From NCBI GenBank assembly GCA_010093515.1, contig MU001688.1, positions 308,364 through 372,363 of the forward strand: a stretch of DNA of 64,000 nucleotides. Reading direction: 5' to 3'. Source of the stretch: Lineolata rhizophorae. Lineage: Eukaryota > Ascomycota > Dothideomycetes > Lineolatales > Lineolataceae. How positions within the stretch are numbered: the first letter of the stretch is position 1; each line of letters begins with the position of its first letter. Shown in pieces: positions 11,284 through 22,044 of this stretch. Both the position numbers and the translations under genes were made by a program. The notes beneath the pieces were generated by a model, which saw only the letters and a program-made list of their open reading frames with translations, made no database searches and had not been told where the DNA came from.

Positions 11284-12022
11284 CTATGTAGCCATTCGAT
11301 CCTTCTCCTCCATCTTCCGCCTCGCGGCCAGAATCATGTCCTCTCTCCGCTTGCGCAGCAATGCCTGTCGCTCGTCCTTGTTGGTGGACCAGCCCAGCCG
11401 CTGCGCCGCGCCGAACTCCGCCTCGGCTGCTGCCGGCATGGAGCCCGACGCCGCCCCTTGTTCTCGGATCTTGGCGGCGAGGTTGTAGCGCGTGATGAGG
11501 TCGGGGTGGACGGGCGGCGGCGGCGATCTGCTCGTTGACGGCTGCGCGGGGCGCGATCGCGGCGCCGGCGCCGGCTGCGCGGGTTGGAACGAGGGCGGCG
11601 GCTGTTTGAATGGGAAGCAAAAGCAACCAGAGATTAGCAAAACCTCGAGGTCAGAAGGGTGATGGGGGTGGAGAGAACATGGAGGGAGGAGATCTTACGG
11701 CTTCGAGGCCCCGGCCGCTCAGCACGCGCTCCGTCGTCGCCGCGATGTTGCCCCCGTTGCGCTGCAGGTCCCACATGATGTCGCGACGGTCCAGCTGGGG
11801 GAACATCTGCTGGATCTGGTCGACGTGGGCCGGGTCGACGCGGAAAGCGCCGCCGCCCGCTCCTCCCCGCCGCGACGCCACGCCGCCGCGTCCGCCGACG
11901 CCTCCGCCATTGTTGTTGCGGTCCCCTCCCGACGAGGAGGCCGAGAAGAGCCAGCGCAGCGCGAAGAAGCCGATCAGCGCGACGGCGAGGAGCTGCGGGA
12001 TGTTGAGCGTCTGTTCGCTCAT
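11284..12022 (-). CDS. Cue1-like ER protein with CUE domain
   Basis: Ubiquitin-binding ER membrane protein that recruits and activates the E2 Ubc7 in ER-associated degradation. Two exons, 11699-12022 and 11284-11601, give 213 aa (yeast Cue1 is 203). Features in order: MSEQTLNIPQ, a single membrane segment at residues 11-27 (LLAVALIGFFALRWLF), a Gly/Arg-rich linker, and a CUE domain at about 65-105 with the MFP motif (QIQQMFPQLDRRDIMWDL). The C-terminal helix region DLITRYNLAAKIREQG resembles the Ubc7-binding region of Cue1. The intron (11602-11698) has a GTAAGA donor and a CAG acceptor. Assignment to Cue1 rests on the order TM, CUE, U7BR-like region. Confidence 0.85.
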
Positions 12023-12629
12023 TTGGAATGGAGGCTGCTGGATGTGTTTGCGCTTCTGGGGGTGCTTTTTGAGGTGCTCGGGGGTTTGGTTGATTGGATT
12101 ACCGCATGCGTGGAGGCGCGAACGAGAGCTGTGGCGCAGGCGGGGGGTCGGGGAGGGTGCTTTAAATGTTGAGTACGGAGAAGGAAGCGCAAATATGAGG
12201 CAGAGCGAAGAAGCGTGGAATGCTCGCGAAAACGAAGAGCTAATTGCTCCTTGAACGAGAAAGGGCGGGTGTGCCGTCAAAGCGTGCGAGGTTGGAGGTG
12301 GAAAGCTCGCGCCGTTATGAGGATCAGCTCGGTCGGCGGAGATGAAGCGATATGCTCCGTATTGTAGGAGCCATGGCGCCAGCGTGGCGCGGTCCCGGGA
12401 GAGGCAAGAGCAAGGAGGCGCGAAGGTGGCGCTCTTGGCTCTCGGCTCCGCTTGCCGATCACGGCGCGCAGCACGCCCTCGCTTGCTTGCTCCATCAACA
12501 AGCAAGATGTCTTACTTCAAGCAGTTCGTCACGTATATCGAATCCGAGCTCACGTCGGGCTTGAGAGCACAAATCAAGCTTGATAGAACAACTTTAAGGG
12601 GATAGCTCCGCTCAAAAAAAGCACTTTAA
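12023..12629. other. Intergenic upstream of the Cue1-like gene
   Basis: Probable promoter and 5' leader of the Cue1-like gene, then GC-rich DNA to about 12.5 kb. No supported gene. Confidence 0.45.
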
Positions 12630-14485
12630 TTATCCGAGTACGACATCCTTGTCCATCGGTAAATCAAGTACATGTACCTCCCCTCCGTCAGATAAAGCGT
12701 CGTTCAGCTGTACAGGGTACTTAGTTGCTAAATTCCAGCAAGGTTGAGGGTCGGAGCTACAACGAAGTTCACAAATGTCTCTACTGATCCCCGCCCTCTG
12801 CGGCAAAGCAAAATTGGGCGGGAGGCTTAGGGGGGCAAGGCAAATTACAAACGTCTTCAGTGAATCCGAGCTCCTCCGGGAAAGGATGTTCCATTTCAAC
12901 ACCGCTGAACAAAGAGCGTGGACTCAATTCCGACTTGATGACGGGCAGGTTGAAGAAACACTCGATAGTGTGGGTCGCTGTCGCTAGCCTCGGCAAGGAC
13001 AGGGAGTGCTTGGGTGCTTAGGTCGCCGAAGTCCGAGTGGGAGCTCTGGCACTTGTCCGCTTCGAGAAACATCTAGGTGACGTTGATGATATATCCGCCT
13101 TTCGTGCTGCCCAACTTTATCACCTGATCGCGATCCATGGGCTTTGTAGTGGCCACCACCTCCCCGCCAATGTAGATGGATTTAGTGAACTGTTTCAGAG
13201 TATAGCACTCATTCGTTTCAGGGACCTAGTAGGCGCTGGTAAAATCTAAGCATTCGCTCTCCTCACGATTGATCTAGGGCAGTGCAACATGTCGGAGATG
13301 GTGAACCGTACATAGCGTCAATTAACCGGACTTCTTACATCGACGAAAATGTACCAGCCGTTCGCTTTAGGCGCCGTGTTGACCTGGCGTTGTTTCAGAA
13401 GTCATCAGCAACACGCCGTATATTCAACGTCACTAATGGATATTCCTTGGCGCTCTTTGACTTACCATGAACTTCCTCCCATTTTAACGAAGCCTTCAAT
13501 CAGCGCATCCTTCGACCTTTCCGCTGTCGATTTGATCAAAAACCTACTGCTCGAACATATCTTCGCAATTGTTGTTTTCTCCCCGTTTGACGTCCCTTAG
13601 CCTGGGAGAGGGATGAGGGGGACTCCAAAAAGAGTTAGTGTTACCCCTTCGAGTGCAGGGAGCATCTTTTCTAGAAGCTCAGGATGGAGTCCACCAAAGA
13701 TGGCCTCAACCATCCGTTCGAGAAAGTCCTCGGTGGCAAAGAACAATTGCTCAAGCTGGCTATTTAAATCAGTATTTATGTCCGGTAGCGGTGGGGGATT
13801 TTCCGTAGCCGCAAGCACCCCGAAAATTCCGGCTCGGACCCCAGGGGGAATGGGGGGGCAGCTTCTTCAGCGACTGGTGCTGCAACGCCGGCGGCAATGG
13901 CAAAGACGCAGTTAAGTAGCGGAAAGATGGGGGGGTGTCTTTGCTCGGCACATCAAAGTCTGATACGATCTTAGGGACGTCCAACGAGTTGAGCAACGTA
14001 GAAGTCTCTAGCTCGTATATACCGCGGATCATATCTGTGCAGGCGATGTTGGAGCTGGCTTGCTTGCCATCGATCGTTGTCTGCTGGTCCATTTCGTTTA
14101 TCTAGTTGTTGGTATTGTTCCGGACAAATTCGTCGAGATAATTGGCCGCGCCGCTATTACGCCAGGTGTTGAGTGGGTCCGAAAAGCTCAAGGGGCAGAT
14201 TCCTTCCGCGTCGTCCTGATCTAGGCCGATGACGGTGACATCTTGCGGAGAGGGGTTGTAGTAGTAGTGCAGGTAAGAAAAGGGTTCGGCCGTGTCTCTG
14301 TTCAAGTTTGCTCGTGAGGCTTCTTTAACCCGGATAGTCATATCGAACGTAGCGTCTGACCCAAGACACTGAACGCGCAGCCATTTTGTTCGGAGCGTCT
14401 TCCTGCTGGTCTCTACTTCGCAAAGTAAAGAGGCCTTGGCAGAGTTAGTCTTCACAAGTTCATAGCAGGCGCGACTGCTCGGCAC
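12630..14485 (-). pseudogene. Decayed multi-exon gene of unknown family with RIP-like stop codons
   Basis: Several long, protein-like stretches lie in order on the minus strand, broken by stops and frame changes. 14485-14105 encodes residues such as GICPLSFSDPLNTW, then TAG at 14102-14104, and continues in the same frame (QQTTIDGKQASSNIAC). Next come FATEDFLERMVEAIFGGLHP with TAA at 13597-13599, NECYTLKQFTKSIYIGG after TAG at 13226-13228, and LEADKCQSSHSDFGD after TAG at 13073-13075. A Cys-rich end follows (DICELRCSSDPQPCW). All four stops could arise from CAG or CAA by C-to-T at CpA. Some frame changes could be introns, for example one with GTTTGT donor near 12,887; one lies at a seven-C run (plus 13852-13858). 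I do not recognise the family. The cysteine pattern suggests a secreted-type region. Confidence 0.55.
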
Positions 14486-14997
14486 CTAAGGTTAGAACCT
14501 GCTGATCTTAGGTGACACGATAGTGCGGGATCATGTGTAGCGCTGTTTGAACTACTTGCTCTACCCTTATTCTCAGCCTCTCAACATCTCGATCTCCGCA
14601 AATTATACATTGTAGCGTTAAATACCCGCTCTCGACTGCCGCTTTGATCGGACTTGTTGCACTACTGACCCCGTATGGTGCGCAGACAGTCCGCAATCTC
14701 GAAGAAGTTGAATCAGGAGTTGTCGAGGACTGACAAGGGCGTAGGCGGACCCGAGCCCTTGGCCGAGGGAGCCCTACGGGGCCCGCTCGCCTATTCTCGG
14801 CGTTGTACCACAGACTCCCCGTCAACACCGCCCGAGACCTGCGCACCTGTGCCTCCCACAACGCGCACGACTTTCGGAGTTCTTCGCACGTGTCACGCTC
14901 GGTATGTACGCATGCATCATGCGAACCGCGTGTGTTCTTCAGGGATTTCGCTTAGTTAACTCCGCGGTGGAAATCCAAATAACCCTAGATTCCCATC
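14486..14997. other. Possible 5' remains of the decayed gene, and promoter of the HAUS3-like gene
   Basis: Minus-strand frames here are broken and less protein-like than those below 14,485. They may be the 5' remains of the decayed gene. The right part should carry the promoter of the plus-strand gene at 14,998. Confidence 0.3.
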
Positions 14998-16783
14998 ATG
15001 AAGCACACTGCTGCTCTTGAGCGACTTCTTCACGTGCTTGACGAGAGGGATATCCCTCTAGGGCGCGACGACGTTCAATGGGCATTTGAATCGGTCAAAA
15101 CACGTGATCAAGCTGCAGCTTGGGCGGACGAATACCTTTCGGACGAGACGTTGCTCACCAAAGAAGAGGCTGACCTGTCAGAACCCTCCAACCTCTCGCG
15201 TTTTGTATTTCCGTTTGATCATCTGGTTACTGATGGAGGTCGGCGGGAGACAGATACCGGCGGCTACCACAGCGAGGAGGAGCCCTGCAAAAAGGCCTCG
15301 ACCACTCCGCTACCCAACGTCCAATTCTTGACGATGACTTGAGGGCAGCGGTATCGGCCCTGCAGACTTCCACAGCCGCCATCGAGAAGCAATGCGAAAC
15401 GCTGCAGACTCAGAAGGAGGCCCTGGTAGCGATCAGGGCGAGCAATCGAGAGGTTCCCAGCGCGATCAGGCGCTCACGAGATACTCGCAAGAAGCAGACA
15501 GCCTCCGAGACTTCTCAACTGCGCATTGCGGTAAGTCTCAGGCATCAATTGCATGGCGTCAGTTACTATCATGTGGTTCGGCGCTCGTTGATGACGCGGA
15601 TGTCCATAGATCGAAGATATAATCGATTCAGCGGGCGAGCAGAGTGCCGCTGCTCAGCGCGACGTCAAGTCGGCGACTGCAACACTCATATTCTCAGCCA
15701 CGGAGCGGCTCGCCGCCGACGATGGCCGACTTGCGGCACTGGCTAAACTGGCGCCGAAGGTCGAGGCCGTGTCCGGAGGCGCCGACGACAAGTCCGTCGA
15801 CCAGATGTGTCAGGCTTTGATAGCGTTCCGCGCGGCAACCATCCGGGCCTTGATTGACGTGACGTATCAAGATGAGCTCACCAAATATAAGTCGGGAGAA
15901 TCGCCGTCAAATGTCGAGAACGGGTACACGGCAGAGGCAAAGGAGGCATTGAAGGGAGAACTGGAGACGCTGCATGCTGAGATAGCGTCTGTGCTGCAAA
16001 TGGTCGTGGACCACGAATACCGCGGACCGATAAATAAGGAGCTGGAACGGTCGGGGGGACGAGCATCGCAGTCACAAAAGGAATGGTTGAGATACGTATG
16101 TGGCCCTCTAGACAAGTATGACCACGATGCCAGCTACTCATACTTAGAAACAGATCGTTATCATGCTAGAACACATGTCTCAACGCCTCGACACCATGAG
16201 CGCACACGCTAAAGAACTCTCCGCCCTCCGCAAAGCCCTTACCGACATCACCGTTGTCATCGCCGCCGAGAAGGCCGCCGACGCTGCCGCCCCTCCCGCC
16301 GTTACCTCACCGTCCAAGAGCCCCGTCCTCCGCCGCGCCTCGCGCTCGCACACCTATCCGCCACCGCCGGTCCAGCACAGCATCCCGGACGCGGCTCTCC
16401 AGCTCCTGCGCCACCTCGACATCCAGCTACCGGCGCCCGGGTGTAGCCCAGACACTCTGCGCCGTTGCCTTCTTTCTGCCATCTTGGACAGGCAGGCGCG
16501 GCTGCGAGATCTGGACGCGTCGACGGAATTGACGACGGTCGAAACGCTGGCCAAGGCGTTGGGCGGCGCCGACGAGGAGCTCATGGCAATTCTAGGTGCT
16601 GCGTACGCCAATAGTGAGCACAAGGGGGTGAGGCTTGGGAGTAGGGCGCTGGAAGGGAAGATTAAAGGGTTGGATGATTCAGTGGCGGAAGTGGCAAGGG
16701 AAATGGGCGAAGTAGATGGTGAGGTGACCGAGGAAGAAGAGGTTAGAAGGGAAGAGTTTGTGGAGAGGTGGGGCAAGACGTAG
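14998..16783 (+). CDS. Coiled-coil protein, probable HAUS3-like augmin subunit
   Basis: Four exons, 14998-15225, 15273-15530, 15610-16095 and 16148-16783, give 535 aa, all introns in phase 0. The N-terminal 60 residues are helical and contain VQWAFESVKTRDQAAAWADE. A segment follows with ALQKGL...RPILDDDLRAAVSAL, then long heptad-rich helices (about 90-200 and 300-330) and a charged C-terminus. The order (short N-terminal fold with W-FE and a leading acidic LL-KEE stretch, then a G-AL ... P-LDD motif, then coiled coil) matches my memory of animal HAUS3, an augmin subunit that nucleates microtubules from microtubules. HAUS3 is about 600 aa. The family call is inference; the gene model is firmer. 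Intron 1 (47 nt) is the weakest join. Confidence 0.6.
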
Positions 16784-16929
16784 ACATTGCAATACGCAGA
16801 GAGGCCAATCGCGATGATATATATTCACAATGATTCGTATATTGAACTCGCAGGAAATATCAGATGAGCTATCGTTACCCGGGCCAGCCTAGGCATATAT
16901 CTAACGTAAGGAGACTGTGAACGGAGAGG

Positions 16930-18526
16930 TCAAGGGTAATTTAGTATATCATGTCCAGCTCGTCTTAGTGTAACACTGGTAAGAAGAGGAACTGGCCGCC
17001 GCAACCCAGGTACTGGGCTTCGTTTTGCTTCCCACTCGACAGTAAAATCTTGCAGCTCTTGGAAAAGTAGCTTCGTCATAGAGCTAAATCCTATTTCGAA
17101 AACCGTAGACAGGAAGAAAATGTCGATGCCCATATGCGCGGGCAGAAACCACAATCTGGCAAGAAGGAGAATACGTGGCAACAGGAAACGCGCCGCCTTC
17201 TCTTTGAGCCTGATCAGAGTTGGATCGAAAAGATATTGCTGGAGGTGTTGCCGCCGGTCGTGGTGGTTTCTGAACACATCGAGGCGGATTTTCAGATACT
17301 CTTCAAGTCTCACGATTCGCTCTCTGAAGCATGCCTTCAACTCCCCCCCCTCGTTGTAGGGATTCTGCAAGAGGAACCTTCTCCAGAATTGCACGGTCTC
17401 CAGAGCATCGGCAGGATCGATGTCGAAATACTCTCTGTGGCTGGATCCATTCCGATCTCTAAAGATCTTCTGCGCTTCGTGAAGTTCCATGTGGACGAGC
17501 CTTTCGAGTTTTCTATAGGTGCTAATTCGCCTCTTCTCCGGGTCTGGCACGATCTCCAACATGACCTTGTCGGATTCCTGAATCCCCCCTTTCCGATGCT
17601 CGAACGTAGTCGTCGTAAAGCCTATTTTAACCAGCCGCTGGTCGGAGTTCTTCAATATAAATACGTAGACATCTCCAGTGGCGTCCTTTTTGTAGTCCTC
17701 GCCTGTGACGGGTTCGCGAACTTCTGAGATAATGCGTTTATAGACATTTGGCTTCTCTTGTGAGCTTGGCCGGGAGGTGGGTCTATCACGGGACGTCAGT
17801 AAAAGAATTCTAGGACTAGGGGATTAGGTCGTACCCTGGCCTGTTTCCATGTCCCTTTTCTTGCCTGCCTTTTGGCTTATGCGTCGGGGTATCAAGCGCT
17901 GCGTGGGCTGCCGTTGATGAATTCCTGAGTTCTGAGGCTTCTCCCCTGTGATCGTCTTCTTTCTCGGGTACATTCTCTTCATTTCTGCGGTCGTCCTGTT
18001 TATCCTCGCAGAGAGGTGGACTGGCCGATACGTGCCCCCGCTCCATATTCGAGGAGAGATCGGTGCCTTCGCACGTCGCATCTTGCGGAAATTCCGGTTC
18101 GTTCTTCTGCTCCTCCGGAGTCTCAGGGGGGGTCGTGATTCCAAGAGCGGAGGGACCATTCACTGAAGGTAGCCAATCCCGAAGCAACGGAAGGACGTTT
18201 TTCCACGTTCGGTGCTGGGCGCAGAAGAGAATCGACACGAGCTCGTCGAACTCTGGTAGGGTTTGGGGGTAGCGTAAACTTTTTATCCGCTGCCGTCGCG
18301 GTGATGTGATGCATTGCCCATTTTCATCGCTGTATGTGCAATTTTGGCGACCATTCTTTAGTTCCGAAATGGACTCGTTGAGTTTGAAACGTTCGCGGCG
18401 GTGCAATTGCGATTGGGTTCTACGCTGGCCCTGCGATGATGGTGTTGTAGGTTGGCCTTGCGGTGCGTCCGCATCATCCGGTCGAGAAGTAGAGCCTGAT
18501 GCACGTTGTTGGAGTGTTTCCTCCAT
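16930..18526 (-). CDS. T5orf172 (GIY-YIG-like) domain protein with hydrophobic C-terminal region
   Basis: Two exons, 17835-18526 and 16930-17782, joined in frame over a 52-nt intron with GTACGA donor, give 514 aa. Residues 1-230 are polar and Pro/Glu/Ser-rich, with one ordered block (about 65-105: FDELVSILFCAQHRTWKNVL). From about 255 the T5orf172/DUF1766 domain starts: GDVYVFILKNSDQRLVKIGF, then R...HMELHEAQKIF and HREYFDID. This fold is related to GIY-YIG nucleases and is common in fungal genomes; nuclease activity is not shown for most members. The C-terminal 110 residues hold two hydrophobic stretches (LLPRILLLARLWFLP and IDIFFLSTVFEIGF) that may anchor it to a membrane. Start is the first ATG; an upstream in-frame GTG is ignored. 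Confidence 0.8.
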
Positions 18527-19763
18527 GTCTGTAGCAGATCTGGAATGGTGACACACGACTAATTGCGGCTAAAGGTCGTCGTGGAATGAAGAAAATAATG
18601 GTGGAGTCAAGGTGCACCACCAAGATGTATAGGAAATGAAGGCGTTGGCCACGGCTACTCGAGCGCCATGGTAAAATATATAGGCGTTGCAAGGCTATGC
18701 GGATACATAGAATGGGTTCGGAGAGCCAAAGGGAAGAGTGCAAAAGGCGTAGTGCCTCCTCACAAGAAACCGGGCATGCAGGAGTCACGCGGGTGTTCCT
18801 GTGCGTGCTTTGTCCATGGAGTTCTCGGCTTGCGCTTTCCGTGCTGTGCCGCATCCAAGCCACCAATGCTATAAAAAGCAGATAAGGAACTTCTGCACTC
18901 GGAAAAGCGCGATACCTCGACCCTTAACAAAGTCGCACCGTGAATGTGGGTGCAAGCACGGCACTTAAAAGATGTCAGATTTAATAGGAAAACGAATGTT
19001 ACTTCTGGCATATTATGTGGTAGATGGAGGCAGTACGCTCCTGATGGTGTTTAAAGATTCGAACCGCCGGCCGGTCGTGCCCGGAGAGGGGACTCTACGG
19101 GGAACGGGGAGCATGCCAGGTCTAGAATGTGATGACCGTCTCCGGCCCCTGCAGTGATATGAGGTACGCGCAAACACAACCGGGGCTTAGACGGGACGGG
19201 GGTGCCAGGCGTGATAAGAGATGCGTCTCTCGGCCCGGCGTTGTGGTACCCTTTCGGCTATTGAGCTAGGCGGTGAGCTGCCTTGGGGGCTGCCGCAAAC
19301 GCGCCTGTCGGACCTGAATGCTGAAGCGTCGTGAGCTATGTTGCGAGCTTTGAGCTTTTTAATGAATACAACCGTTGTCTTTGATACTCATACAGACTAT
19401 GTGCTCAGCGATTGAGATCAAAATCGTGCGCAATCCAATAAGCATGCAAGTCGTGCATGCTCTCCAAGGACGTCGTGCGTGGCAGTGATGCCCGTCCTGC
19501 ATGCCCACCCTATACTCTTGGGGTTTAAGTAATGGCAAAAAACATTAGCCCAAGGGCCGCAAGAACCTATTCCAATGGCTCTGCTCTCGTGTCCTTAACG
19601 AAACGATAGTGCCGTCTCAATTAGCCTCCAATGAAGCCTTCAGTGGGGCTCAGTGGTCGGTGATGGCACCCACCCATTGGTCCTACAATAACTTAACGCA
19701 CTTTGATGCTCTGGGCTTGGATGTATAGGCGCGGAGATAGCGCAGTAAGCATGGACAAGAGGC
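18527..19763. other. Intergenic, no supported gene
   Basis: 1.2 kb without family-like frames. A short direct motif (GCATGCAAGTCGTGCATGC, 19,442-19,460) is partly palindromic. The left part should contain the promoter of the T5orf172 gene. Confidence 0.5.
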
Positions 19764-20436
19764 CTAAGCCTCGCATGCTGCTAGGCAAGCAGCCGTAACA
19801 TATTCGCCGTCGTGGCTGATACTCAGCCTTGCAATCTGGCCGTGCAGTCCTTCGCTCTCTAGGTTGAGTCTGTCATGATTTTTTCGGGCGTTTTCAGATC
19901 CGGATTCAGGACGGTCGGAGTCAGAGCATTGAATGAAGTGAGAACTGTCACGCTCCTCAATGTCGTTCACTGGCTTGCAGAGCAAACCTCGAGTCCAAGG
20001 TTTGTCCAACACGATGGCAATAGGCTCGCGAAAGTCGTTCTTGGCAATGACAATATCATGAAACCCGAGCTTCCGAGGTGCGTTGGCCTTTATCACGGCT
20101 TCTTTCGCTGCCCATCTGCATGGCTCAGTTAGACCCCATCTCATTAAAATCATTTGGGGCAAAAGACGTGAATCCTTGATACCTTGCTGCAATGTACTGA
20201 GCCATCTCATATGTGCGACCATTCTGGAGAGCTTCGTCTGCATTCGGCCATCTTGCCTGAAAGGCGCGAATCTCGTGGTTACCGAATAGTTTTCGAAGGA
20301 AGCGGGAAAACCGCTCTGGGTTGAGGTTGGCTTGTTGGCGTCCTTGAGTTCCGCGCGTGATTAGTTGATGGATGCGCGGCACATAACAGATGTCCGTCCC
20401 AACTCGAAGCGGCCATGGAAATGGCCGCAACGGCAT
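19764..20436 (-). CDS. ACPS-type 4'-phosphopantetheinyl transferase (mitochondrial holo-ACP synthase)
   Basis: Transfers 4'-phosphopantetheine from CoA to a serine of acyl carrier protein; the fungal ACPS-type enzyme (yeast Ppt2) serves mitochondrial ACP. Exons 20183-20436 and 19764-20115 (67-nt intron) give 201 aa. The Mg-binding motif VGTDICYVPRI is at residues 12-22 (Asp15). The second motif WAAKEAVIKA starts at residue 86 (Lys89, Glu90), formed exactly across the splice junction. The C-terminus ends SISHDGEYVTAACLA, as in bacterial AcpS. It carries an Asp/Glu/Ser insert near 150-175 (SSHFIQCSDSDRPESGS). It is distinct from the Sfp/Lys5 type used for polyketide and lysine enzymes. Confidence 0.9.
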
Positions 20437-21006
20437 AGGTATTGCGCATTCAAGATCGCGTCTAGCCGAGGAGATAGTCCGTGTCGTTGATTTGATGAGT
20501 TGGTGTGGCGAGAGTGGAATATCTCAGTGTGGAATGCGGCCACTTTTAAGACCGCGCTAGCACGTGAGAAGGTCCAATCACGTGAGCCCAGCGCAAAGAT
20601 TAGCTAAGATGGAAGTACTCAAAATTAGGTATTCTTTTGTAGTTGGCGAGCAATCGGGAAACTAGGCTTATATTAGTAAATAACCGTCTAGAACGTATGA
20701 ATGCTGGGCTATGGAGACTTCTCCGTTTGCGGGGAGTCCCTTTTTGCTCGTTGTATAATAGCGTGGAATATGACATAGGATCATCTGAATAATTAGTATT
20801 GCTATGGATAGCAACATATTGCTTTCCATAAGCTAGTTGCATGAGGAATAGCGAGTGGAGCGGAACACATGCGTGGCTGATGCTATTCGTTCACAAAAAT
20901 GCAAGGGGCAAAGGGGTGCATTAACACGTCGAGCAGAGGATTGAATCTTAGATGATAGTAGTAGCTTGTTCTCAAGCCAACTGAAATCTATATTGTCATA
21001 TCAGAA
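20437..21006. other. Intergenic between ACPS and Ych1-like genes
   Basis: 570 bases, AT-rich in the middle (20.6-21.0 kb). Probable promoter of the ACPS gene and 3' UTR of the Ych1-like gene. No gene recognised. Confidence 0.5.
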
Positions 21007-21583
21007 CTAGAGTTCCCATATGTCTTTCTGATAGCCCTCAGTAAGTCGTTTGTCCTCTCCATACCTTTGTGAAGTTAGCAAAAATGGACATAATGGACAA
21101 AAGATGCAACTGTGTTCCGATAGAGATAGATGATGGCTGTACGAACTTTTCCTGCCACTCCACAAAACCACCCTCTAGGATATACACTTTCTGCGGTAGT
21201 GCCTTCTCCTTGTCACCATCCTCCGCCCCAACAACAGTGCGAGCGTCCTGTTTATTCCCCGCCGTGTCATTCACGCCCAGCAACCGCCTCCGCTCCCTCA
21301 AGTACCTGAGCGCCGCGTAGGGCCCGCGCTGCTGGCTGAGCGCGCAATGAAAGACGACCGTCTCCTTGCCCTTGAGCGTGCGGACCAGCTCCGGCATGCG
21401 GTAGTCGAGCGCGTTGGAGGGCTCGTTCTGGCTGCCGACAATGTGGCCGCCGATGTAGTCGCTGCCGCGGACGTCGACAATGGCGAGCCGCGCCGCCCGC
21501 GCCTCGGCCGGCTCCTCGAGCAGCACCCGCGCGAGCTCGTCGCGGCTCATGCGCACTAGCGACGCGACCGTGATATCCGACAT
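21007..21583 (-). CDS. Ych1/Ibp1-type rhodanese-fold phosphatase (Cdc25-like)
   Basis: Small single-domain rhodanese phosphatase related to Cdc25, yeast Ych1/Arr2 and S. pombe Ibp1. Catalytic loop HCALSQQRGP (Cys, then Arg six residues on) is at about 85-94, preceded by IVDVRGSDYIGGHI. Exons 21147-21583 and 21007-21064 give 164 aa. The 82-nt intron uses the rare donor GTTCGT. Only this choice joins FVEWQEK to YGEDKRLTEGYQKDIWEL, the expected family end. An in-frame ATG at 21716-21718 would add 45 residues; I prefer the internal start because family members begin near SDITV. A 50-residue polar insert before VYILEGGF is longer than in yeast. Confidence 0.87.
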
Positions 21584-22044
21584 GCTTCGCGGCTGCGGGG
21601 CGGCGCGCGGCTTGTTTTGGTGCGAGTAGAGCTCGAAGGCATCCATGCGACGGAGATGGTTAAATAGGGCCGTTGGGGGGAGGGGCATGGGAGACGGGCG
21701 GAACCTGCGGTGGGGCATGGTCGAAGTCGCAGCTGGTCAGCAGGTGCCTTGGCCGCCGGTGAAGCTTCAACCGAACCCCTGCATCCTGCAGCGATATTAG
21801 GCACTTACAGATGTAAAAGGCTCCTTTTCCTTACTTTACTATATTATGGATATTAAACGCATTCCTAGGTGATATTAGCTATCATCTCAAACTTGGACTC
21901 CACAAGACTTCCATAGTCACATCCACTTGTTCGGTTGGAACGACAAAGGCAAATTATTACTACGACCGTTTAGCGCGCTTCGTTCAATAACGGTGTTACT
22001 ATGCATACTACTCTAGCAGGCTATCGGCTACTTATATATCATAT
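21584..22044. other. Intergenic between Ych1-like and HRQ1 genes
   Basis: Promoter region of the Ych1-like gene, or part of its N-terminal coding region if the upstream ATG at 21718 is used. Downstream is AT-rich likely 3' UTR of HRQ1. Confidence 0.45.
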
